Shown here: piece by piece, positions 1 through 8,596 of the stretch
Layout: each line of letters opens with the position of its first letter
How positions within the stretch are numbered: position 1 is the first letter of the stretch
Assembly (NCBI GenBank): GCA_001642005.1
Contig: LWCA01000648.1
Coordinates: forward strand, 1-21,401
Reading direction: 5' to 3'
DNA: 21,401 nucleotides
Source of the DNA: Intoshia linei
Taxonomy: Eukaryota > Orthonectida > Rhopaluridae
The notes under the pieces: model-generated
Seen by the model: only the letters and a program-made list of their open reading frames with translations
Databases searched by the model: none
Told to the model about the DNA's origin: nothing
Program-made: the position numbers and the translations under genes

Positions 1-312
1 CTTCCTAATGACATATCGAAATAACATTTCAAAAAAAATGGCATCTCTCCAGCCGAAATACTTTATGGTTACAGAATATCTATGCCTTCTTATTTCCCAA
101 GTCAAGCCTCAAATTACAACATATTCAAACAATGAAAATACAACAGGAAAAGTACCTCTGCAGAATAAAACGAAATTACGACAAAAACGTTGCAAAAAAA
201 CCAAGCTATCACCATCTAAACTATACAGAAAACTTACCAAAACTCTCAAAAACACAAGAAATTTACAAACGCCATTCCATCAAGATACCCAAACGTTTTA
301 ATGAGTATGCAT
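1..312 (+). mobile_element. Decayed LTR-retrotransposon integrase fragment (Ty3/gypsy-like)
   Basis: Frame 1 from 25 to 132 reads a short peptide containing NGISPAEILYGYR, which matches the conserved segment following the catalytic core of Ty3/gypsy-type integrases (family pattern: G-x-S-P-x-E-L-L-x-G-R). A stop at 22-24 and another at 133-135 interrupt this frame. The similarity seems to continue in frame 3 from 132, where a basic stretch includes RNYDKN, like the segment leading to the integrase C-terminal domain. Base composition is visibly less AT-rich than the DNA to the right. The fragment is therefore a broken, frameshifted remnant that enters from the left window edge. No long terminal repeat was recognised. 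Confidence 0.55.
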
Positions 313-2334
313 TTTTTTGAGAAGGGAACTGTATCAATATAACTGTAATATTAATAAACTACAATTCGATTTAGATCTAGCTTATAGCCACGAGAAACTA
401 TATTCAAAATATAATTTTTTGTATGCTTAATTAATATGTTTATGTATGTTTAATGTTTAATGTATGTTAAAGTATGTTTAATTGAATATTTGAGATAATT
501 GCCAAAAACTTTATATGAATCCTTACTTACGCAAAATTACATATCTGTAAAAATGATTCGTAAATTAAAGTTGTTCTACGGGTTTATTCTAAAATTTAAA
601 TCAAAACATTTATTAGGAAGCTATCTTAAATTTTATATTTAATTAAAAATTTTGTATCAGAAATGTAAATCTAAAGTTTACACTATAAAATAATTATAAT
701 TTAAATAAATTTTTTTTTTTATTTCTATCAACATTTCATTAAATTATGCAATATTAAAACATTTGTTTCATGGATCTTATGCGACAAAGGTATTACTCAC
801 GAAAAAGTTATTACATATTACTGTTATCAAGTGACACATGCGTACAAAAAATATTTTCCTTCCAACCTTTCAAAAAGGGACTTGCCACTACAATGTCGCC
901 AATCAATTAGTATAACAAAAATGATGGTAATAAATCTAACCTGTAATAATAAATATAATATATAATTGAACATAAAAAAGTTATCAATTTTGTAATCTAT
1001 TAAATCAAAATTTCTAAATCTTTTGTGCTCATAAAATAAATATTTACATATGAAACGATTTAGTAGTTGTCAAAAAAAGAAGAAATTAATTAAAAATATT
1101 GATTATACATATTCAGTGTGTTATTAAAAATATTGAAAATACATTTATCATGAATACAACTTTTTGATTTACACTACATTATAATAAAATTATAATTTTA
1201 CAATTTTACAATTACAATTTTTACAATTTTAATACATCAAATATAGTTAAATCATATTAAACTTTTAAATTTTATAATTCATAATGACTTATATGAAAGC
1301 TTTACATTGAAGAGTCAAATTTAAAATTTAAGAATAGCAAAATCAATTTGAAACAAATATGTCGATTAAAAAGCATACTATTGAATACTTTTAATAACGT
1401 AAAACTATTGCATGTCTTTAAGTTATATTTATAGTGTTTTGAACCTGTACTTTGAACACAACAGTTTAATTCAATCATATATTTAGTGGATACGACTCTA
1501 TACTTTGTCTTGTACCATTCAAAAAATTATTCAATATTTTGACATTTATTATAATTAATCAATATGGTGTACCTAATAATTATAATGCATTTGGATTAAA
1601 CGTAAAATATTATTGAATTATTTTATTAAAATAATACTAGACTTTGCTGGAATTGGAATTATATTTATTTTTGTATTATAGTATATAGCCGATACATCTC
1701 TCAATATTAATTTACTGGATTAATGGAGAATAAAAAAAAGTTTTTTCACTTCATTTCAATTCTTTTTACTATTGCTACATATATAAATACCATCATGTTT
1801 GCCTTTGGAAAATATAATGACAGTAATCATATATAATTAATAATTTTATTCTTACGTATAATAATATATTTCCATAATAAAAACTACAATATTTTTGAAC
1901 ATATCAATCAAGATTTGAATATAATATGTTTGAATTAATACAATTCTTGTTTTAAGTAATATTTCTCGGTTTGCATATATGTTTGTACCATTGTCAATGG
2001 TCCATTCTACTTTTAAAATGTTTTAAATGGTAAAATGTGCACAAAGCTATAGTTAAATTAAAATAATTACCATATTCGGGCATATAAATACAGTGCAGTA
2101 CATTTTAATAAATAATATTTGATACAAACCGTGTATTGTTCGGTAAATAAACTATGAGTCAATGAATGTATCCAAAAAACAATTTTTCATGCATAAAAAA
2201 ACAAATTAATTATTCATAAATATGAAGTATATATTTTATATACCGTGTTTGGTCATATATGTCCCAGACATATAAGTATCAGTAACTCATTTTTTTGTAA
2301 TTGTAATTATTGATCTGTTCTATAATATTCTTAT
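313..2334. other. AT-rich noncoding DNA
   Basis: No gene was recognised on either strand. The stretch holds simple-sequence patches: TATGTTTAATG-like short tandem copies at about 436-480 and ACAATTTT-like copies at about 1190-1235. One frame stays open from roughly 765 to 962 with no start codon and no recognised motif. It could be an old transposon fragment, but nothing supports a call. Confidence 0.5.
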
Positions 2335-2867
2335 TTACTATATATAAGCAAGTAAACTGTACATTGTACGTAAATTAATTATTTTATATTTTTTGTTTTA
2401 ATAAAATATTTCCGAAAAAAAATATATGAATACTAAAATGCTTTTTTGACCGTGAAATCGTCACTTATCAGATTGAAATTTTTTGTGTGTGTTAACAGAA
2501 TACAACTGTACCACCGGTAAATTTTTTTAAATTCTAGGGCTGTTTTCATTAAAAAAAAAGGGTAATTTGTGGTTTTGGCCCTGAAGATATAATTTTTTTT
2601 AAATTTAAATTTATGATAATGTTTATGATTTTAAAATTTGTATCACAGTGTATATTTTTTTATATTCTCGAATTCGTTTGATTTTAAAAAAGAGGGGAAA
2701 TGGGGGGTTTGACAGGTAAGATGTAAATTTCGAAGGTTGAAATTTATATTACTTTAACTTCCGAAAAAAACTGTTATAGAAATGTGGACTTTATAAAATT
2801 TTAAGATTCGTAGTTATTGAAATAAACGATAACACACAGACAAGCAAAGCATTTTATATAAGAAATG
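2335..2867 (+). repeat. Interspersed repeat family, copy A (~130-base subrepeats)
   Basis: This copy aligns by eye with copies B (10380-12027) and C (15342-16400, opposite strand). A marker phrase of the form TTTTTGACCGTGAA recurs at 2448, 2577 and 2711, a spacing of 129 and 134 bases, so the element is a degenerate tandem array of units near 130 bases. The right end carries GCATTTTATATAAG (about 2850-2862), the same terminal sequence as in the other copies. The left end is uncertain. There is no coding sequence, so it is non-autonomous. Confidence 0.65.
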
Positions 2868-3377
2868 ATAATAAAATTAAGCATAATTATGCTTATTTGA
2901 AAGAATTTTTCTCTAAATGATTGATAAAATCCGATTTTCTCAAAATTAATTGATACAAAATTTATAATAAATTTTAATTGATTGACAGCATTACCTGCGC
3001 ATCATTGAAATCTACAAGTTTTGTTCATTCCATTGAAAAATTTGCTTAAAAGTGTTACTCATTTTCTCTCATATACAACGTATAATATACATTGTATAAT
3101 ATACATATTGGAAGGTTATAAACTTTTAATTTAATTTTTTCTTTAATAATAAATTAATTTATAAATTTTTTTAATAGAATAGGCTAAACATTATTATAAT
3201 ATAAACTATTTTAATGTTATGGTAAATATTAAATTTCATTTTCCAAAATTGAGTTATTCAGTGTCAAACACTTAATTTTATTTTTTTATAAATGAAATGA
3301 GCACAAAAATTAAAAAATGACATATCTTTTGGAAGGCGTTTGAAATTCATTACAATTTTTCAGACTTTCAAAAACTT
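2868..3377. other. AT-rich noncoding DNA upstream of the membrane-protein exon
   Basis: No gene was recognised. It includes a short TATAATATAC direct repeat at about 3080-3107. A possible splice acceptor TTTTTCAG lies at about 3356-3363, just before the membrane-protein reading frame. The exon that must supply that gene's start codon was not identified here. Confidence 0.4.
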
Positions 3378-4727
3378 GTGTGGACCAATGGGGGTCCATA
3401 TGGACCCCGTTTTATAAAAATTGCATGCTTTAAGTGTGTTGTATCTATCATAAATCAGAATATTTGTATATATTATAATTTAGTATTACATATTGATTCG
3501 AACCGACTATTTCAATTTTCGTTATCTGGAAGACCACCATCAAATACTCATTTTAATGATTTTCTAAAGTATTATCTATTTGCTGTGTCTTATATATGGC
3601 AAGGATCGTGGTTGCTTTATGGTTTATACGATTTCGTCAGAAATTGTACGATACGTTATAATTCTGATAAAACAATCTATCCTTATAAAGACAATGTCTT
3701 TAGTTTGGTAAAATACTTTCAATATAAATTACGTCTAAATTCCTATTTACAACAAGAAAATAAAAAAAAAATTTGGAATACACAAAGACAGGTGGAAAAT
3801 AATTATTTTTTAGAAAAAATAAACGATGATAAACCATCGACTTATATATACAGTAAAATTTACCAAAATATGAAATACCTACATAATCTAACTACATTTA
3901 ATAAAAATTGTAAAAAACTAAATAATTACATGTGTTTAAGCATGGGAAATTTGCAATACAGTAATATTTCCCTAATAAAAAAAATGGATAGTAAAAAATC
4001 AAAATCTTTTGAAAATACAATAGATTTCGGTAATGAATGTCCATTAAATAAAAGCACATCAAAATCAATCAAATTATTGCGAAACTTAAAATTTGAGTCG
4101 AATAAAGACAATAAGACGGAACATGCCCTAGCGATACCTACATTTTTGTACATCATTTTTGCATTCTCTTTAGCTAGCAATATTTCTTGGTTGCTCATTT
4201 GGCAACAAAATAATATCATTGTAGCATTAATATTTGTCAACATTATGGACGCCACACTTTACGCTACGTTGATTGTAAGTGTAAATCACTTGAAATGTGT
4301 AATGACGCAATTAAATATCGAAATTTGGATGTTTCGATTATTTTTGCAAAACGGATTGGCTTTTTATGCTACTGTTGGTTCGGTTGCAGCTTTGTATATT
4401 TTTTCAAATACCATGTCAAATGGACCGTATGAAGAAGAAGAAATAATCAACTCTTCAGATATTTCAGCTACAATAATATTTTGCATTAATGCTGTAGGGT
4501 GGTGGATTGTTGATACGTTTATATATCTTAATGAGTTGCGATACATTTATACACCTTACTTTGTTTACATTATTACTCTATTCTATTTATTAATCGTTGA
4601 ATACCATGTTGAATTGAATTATCACAAAATTATGGTCATTATTCTTTTAATCATTGTTACTTCAATGTTTATTTTGAAAATTGTATTCTTGTGTTTTCAT
4701 GTTTATGTTAAAAAATTCAAAATTTGA
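3378..4727 (+). CDS. Orphan multi-pass (about seven-segment) membrane protein, 3' exon
   Basis: The frame is open for about 450 codons to a TGA at 4725-4727. Hydrophobic segments lie at about residues 62-86, 253-275, 279-301, 322-343, 363-384, 391-408 and 416-443, counted from 3378, giving roughly seven membrane spans. Between the first and second is a hydrophilic Asn/Lys-rich loop of about 165 residues. Phrases such as YIWQGSWLLYGL, NGLAFYATVGS and the aromatic-rich later spans resemble uncharacterised animal multi-pass proteins distantly like the TspO/tryptophan-rich group; this is memory, not a search. No in-frame ATG occurs near the 5' end (the first is about residue 165) and the frame stays open back to 3321, so the start codon must lie in an upstream exon joined at an acceptor such as 3363 or 3483. 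The function is unknown. AATAAA at 4776-4781 could end the transcript. Confidence 0.6.
   Translation: MWTNGGPYGPRFIKIACFKCVVSIINQNICIYYNLVLHIDSNRLFQFSLSGRPPSNTHFNDFLKYYLFAVSYIWQGSWLLYGLYDFVRNCTIRYNSDKTIYPYKDNVFSLVKYFQYKLRLNSYLQQENKKKIWNTQRQVENNYFLEKINDDKPSTYIYSKIYQNMKYLHNLTTFNKNCKKLNNYMCLSMGNLQYSNISLIKKMDSKKSKSFENTIDFGNECPLNKSTSKSIKLLRNLKFESNKDNKTEHALAIPTFLYIIFAFSLASNISWLLIWQQNNIIVALIFVNIMDATLYATLIVSVNHLKCVMTQLNIEIWMFRLFLQNGLAFYATVGSVAALYIFSNTMSNGPYEEEEIINSSDISATIIFCINAVGWWIVDTFIYLNELRYIYTPYFVYIITLFYLLIVEYHVELNYHKIMVIILLIIVTSMFILKIVFLCFHVYVKKFKI
3391..3408. repeat. Perfect 18-base GC-rich palindrome
   Basis: GGGGTCCATATGGACCCC reads identically on both strands, and further GGACC/GGTCC pieces lie directly to its left. 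It stands out in DNA that is otherwise about three-quarters A+T. It sits at the 5' end of the open frame of the membrane-protein gene. It could be a hairpin, the end of an unrecognised mobile element, or coincidence. Confidence 0.8.
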
Positions 4728-4775
4728 AATGTTACATCAACTATTATTTAATTGTTTAAATTGTATTTATATAAT

Positions 4776-4781
4776 AATAAA
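4776..4781 (+). terminator. Candidate poly(A) signal AATAAA of the membrane-protein gene
   Basis: A canonical AATAAA hexamer lies 49 bases after the TGA of the membrane-protein frame. Such hexamers are common by chance in DNA this AT-rich, so support is modest. Confidence 0.35.
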
Positions 4782-5189
4782 TTGTTATACCGTTTTCATA
4801 TTTATACCTGATTTTATAAAAAAAACATTACATTATAATTCTGAATATCTCAATTTATATAAAATTTTTTGTTGTGTTTTTTTATCGTAATTTTTTGGTA
4901 TTAAGATTTTAAAGAGGATTTGAGGGATCTTTTTTATACGTATTTGAAAAAGGATTACACTTTTTTAATTTTGTTTGTTACGTCTTATTAACGAAACTAA
5001 GATGTGTAAATTTTTAAAAACACTAATTTCTAATATGATTTTTCAATAATCAAATTTCAAAAATTTAGTGAATAGTAGCATTTTTATGTAATATTTTATT
5101 TTTGGTAGAATTAGAAAAGTCCGCCCTCGGTAGAGCTATGTGTTGATTGTACGAAGTACAAAAAAGCCAAGCTAGTAAATATATAAAAT

Positions 5190-5365
5190 ATGAATGAATA
5201 TAAAAATGATATTTATACAGAATTTTTTTGCGGTCAAATAAATTTTTAATATCATAAATTTCAAAAACACACAGCTTCATGGTGAAAACCATCAAGATAC
5301 TTATTTTAAAAAATTATAAAAAACTAATAGTTCCAGAATTTAAAATAGACATTTAATACAACTTT
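5190..5365 (-). repeat. Interspersed repeat family, partial copy D
   Basis: The stretch from about 5245 to 5345 aligns by eye with copy C around 15580-15625. Both read AATATCA, then the CTTCATGGTxAAAACC marker (here at 5274), then an AGAATTTAAAATA phrase. Orientation matches copy C. Neither terminal sequence of the family is visible, so this is a fragment. It abuts the pogo-like end at 5384. Confidence 0.4.
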
Positions 5366-5383
5366 TTCCAGTTAAAATATATA

Positions 5384-5460
5384 CAGTGGCATCCGCTTAT
5401 ACGCTACACCGGTTATAAGGGACAAAAATCAGCTTATAGTGGACAGGCAGACACCCCCTT
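5384..5460 (+). mobile_element. Pogo/Tigger-like DNA transposon end (solo fragment)
   Basis: CAGTGGCATCCGCTTATACG begins directly after a TA dinucleotide (5382-5383) and continues through a CACCGGTTATAAGGGAC phrase. This looks like the terminal inverted repeat of pogo/Tigger-type elements of the Tc1/mariner superfamily, which start with CAGT, read through 'CGCTTATA' and 'CCGGTTATAA' phrases and duplicate TA on insertion. No matching inverted end was found in the window and no transposase reading frame follows, so it is probably a truncated copy. Confidence 0.5.
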
Positions 5461-5945
5461 GAAATTATATCTACTTGCAGAATTTAAAAAAAATCATAGC
5501 TAATTTTTTTTTCAATTATCATTTAATATAAAATTTAAATCTACGATATTAGTGCCAAAATTTCTTAACTTTATCATAAAATTAATTGTAGGTGATACGT
5601 GAAATTTTTAATCAATGGAAGATAAGTGGAGAATCTGATATAAGAATAATTTAATTCTAAAAAATAATTGATTCGGTTGAGTATAAAAATTAGTATCGCA
5701 GATTAATTTGATGCAAATAATGTTTGTTAATTCACAATTAGTTAAATCCTAATTGAATAAAACAAGAAAAATATCACTTTGTCAACGGTGCAAGTGTTAA
5801 TTAGTGTTATATGACTCATGCATTAATTTCTAATAAATTTCATTGGTGATAAACTGATAATATCCGTTGGATATAGTTCATAAATCAATACATATACGTT
5901 TAAAATAACGGTTTCGTATTTAAATAATCGATATATTACGTTTAT
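5461..5945. other. Noncoding DNA downstream of RPS4
   Basis: AT-rich sequence between the transposon fragment and the 3' end of RPS4. No reading frame, RNA gene or repeat was recognised. Confidence 0.5.
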
Positions 5946-5946
5946 T
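5941..5946 (-). terminator. RPS4 poly(A) signal overlapping the stop codon
   Basis: On the minus strand the stop TAA (5948-5946) shares its last A with an AATAAA hexamer at 5946-5941. If it is used, cleavage would leave a 3' UTR of only some 15-30 bases. Confidence 0.5.
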
Positions 5947-7298
5947 TAAATGTACAAAGGTTTACGAGAAATTCTCTTGGCTCGTTCTTCTGCGATGGAA
6001 ATTTTAACACCTTTTCCTCTTGGCAAGCTAACCCATGAGTTACCGTCTGTACCAATAATGAAAACATTCGATAGTCTATTTAAATAAAATAATGTAAAAT
6101 ATATACATAAAAATCGTTTACCTCGTAGCAAATGTAACACCGCTAGTATCTTTCAAGTGTACAATATCAAATGATCCAGGGTGTTTTTCTCTGTTAACAA
6201 CAACACCAACACGACCTATATTGTGTCCACCAGTAATGAGTGCCATTTGACCGTTTTCAAATTTAAGAAAATCCAAAGGTCTACTAGTCTCCAATTCAAA
6301 CCTAATTGAATCGTGTGTTTTAACACCAGGATCAACGTAAGGAATGGTTCTACCGTCGTGAGTGATACAATACGGCACACCTTTATGACCAACTCCAACT
6401 TTCTTAACACGGCAAAGTTTATACTAAAAAATTAATAAAAAGTAAAATTAAATTTACCTTGGCTTCATCATTAGAAATACGATGCAAAGTGAATCGACCT
6501 TTTACGTCATATATTAATCGAAAATTTTCATTACATTTGTCGATTGTTAAAACGTCTAAATGTAAAAATTAGTCCAATTTAAAAAAGTGTAGTTAAATTA
6601 ATTAAAAAATCAATATAAAAATTAGTATATGGCTAGTTTGAATATTAAATAAACTAACGTCTTTGAAATGTACAAAACAAGAAAAAATCTTAAAAAAATA
6701 AAGTGTAGATAAAGTAATTAAAAAATTAATAGAACAATTAGTATAGGACAATTTTGAACATTGAACAGATCCAACATCTTCGAAATGTACAAATTAATAC
6801 ATAAAAAATAAAGTGTAGTTAAATTAATTAAAAAATTAATAAAACAATTAGTATAGGACAATTTTGAACATTGAACATATTCAACGTCTTCGAAATGTAC
6901 AAATTTTCAAATTAAATTTTTAACATTAATAATATACCCATAACTCCAACGGGAAAAGTTTTATCAGTTCTAATTTTTCCATCAATTTTAATTAACCTTC
7001 TCTTGACAATAGAAATGACTTCATTATACGTTTGAGCATACTTCAATCTGTTTCGAATTAAAATTGCTAATGGTAAGCATTCTCTCTTTTTATGAGGTCC
7101 AGGACTAGGTTTAGGAGCCTAATTAAATTTTAAAAAATTCATATTAAAATTTTACAAATTTTCCTGATCTTTTGTCTAACATCCATTTTTTTGGAACGTT
7201 TAGTCGTTTTAAATGTTTCTTGCAACCTCTACCCTATAAAAATCCATAATTATGAATTAGACATATTTTATTCTAAATAAAATAAAAAAGCATACCAT
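5946..7298 (-). CDS. RPS4: 40S ribosomal protein S4 (eS4), six exons
   Basis: This structural protein of the small ribosomal subunit is complete. Exons on the minus strand are 7298-7296 (start codon only), 7233-7156, 7118-6938, 6555-6458, 6423-6122 and 6075-5946. They sum to 792 bases and encode 263 residues, the same length as human RPS4X. Landmarks: [10 protein letters not shown] near the N-terminus, [12 protein letters not shown], the S4-type RNA-binding region with KIDGKIRTD, then [24 protein letters not shown] and SLPRGKG near the C-terminus. All introns are GT-AG, of 62, 37, 382, 34 and 46 bases. Placing an intron directly after the ATG is known in other ribosomal protein genes. Intron 3 contains a tandem array copying its own acceptor. 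The stop codon's last base begins an AATAAA. Expression is probably driven from the 156-base gap shared with NKAP. Confidence 0.96.
6549..6905 (-). repeat. Tandem ~110-116-base repeat in RPS4 intron 3, copying the splice acceptor
   Basis: Three units share an AAGTGTAG..TAAATTAATTAAAAAAT block (starting at 6585, 6701 and 6811) and a CTT(C/T)GAAATGTAC block (6661, 6779 and 6889). Read on the minus strand, each unit carries TACATTTCRAAG followed by AYGTT. This matches the real acceptor TTTACATTTAG followed by ACGTT at the start of exon 4 (6555). The true exon boundary is thus a fourth, partial unit, and the intron grew by tandem duplication of its own 3' end. The copies keep an AG but have weaker pyrimidine tracts. 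Confidence 0.75.
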
Positions 7299-7454
7299 TT
7301 TCACGATAATATATTAGTATAAATTGAGTTTTATTTTTTGCCAAATTTAAGTTTATTGTTACAAATAATATTTTATATAAATAAATTTATTACAGAATCA
7401 ATTTGAATCAATTTCAGTTGTAGATTAAATTTTACAGTTTAATATTTAAATACG
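7299..7454. promoter_or_regulatory. Divergent promoter region between RPS4 and NKAP
   Basis: Only 156 bases separate the two outward-facing start codons. Both transcription starts and both 5' UTRs must fit here, so the region is probably a bidirectional promoter. It is AT-rich, and no confident TATA box or pyrimidine-tract start was identified. Confidence 0.55.
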
Positions 7455-8300
<846 letters not shown>

Positions 8301-8596
8301 ATTATCTTGATATTTTGTATATATAAACCTACAATCTTATATGTATATCGTCATTTCTCAGTTTTAGAGGGTCTAAATTGCTGGTTCCATGCGCCGAAAC
8401 AATTTTAATATTTTTTACATTTTCCATTTTACAAAAAAAAAATATTTTTATCCAAAGAGGTATCGGGTACATTAGGTTTGGCGCTGTAGACAAACAAACT
8501 TACATTTGGGGCTAATTTAAGATACTAAACAAACATCGTTTGTATATTATTGTAAGTGAGGATTAGTTTATATATAACTTTATTTTGTTAACTGTT
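8301..8596. other. Noncoding gap between NKAP and the C22orf39-like gene
   Basis: It holds the NKAP 3' UTR and the promoter of the next gene. There is no canonical AATAAA close to the NKAP stop. Two less AT-rich islands (about 8360-8395 and 8460-8490, including a GGTTTGGCGC phrase) may be repeat debris but match nothing I recognise. Confidence 0.4.

Noticed and set aside
765-962. Open frame of about 65 codons in the left AT-rich region
   Set aside because: It has no start codon, no splice logic and no recognised motif; it is possibly degraded transposon sequence, too weak to list as a gene.
3926-4546. Minus-strand frames opposite the membrane-protein gene
   Set aside because: They are shadows of the plus-strand frame, which alone shows regular membrane spans.
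4681-4890. 69-codon hydrophobic frame after the membrane-protein gene
   Set aside because: It overlaps the end of the real frame out of phase and lies in the AT-rich 3' UTR; the composition explains the hydrophobic residues.
5116-5165. tRNA-like phrase CCGCCCTCGGTAGAGC resembling a D-arm
   Set aside because: There is no matching B-box (GGTTCRANNCC), anticodon arm or acceptor stem around it, so it is not a tRNA gene.
6585-6905. CRISPR-like regularly spaced repeats
   Set aside because: The repeated parts are long, degenerate and contiguous, with no short repeat/unique spacer pattern, and they lie in a eukaryotic intron.
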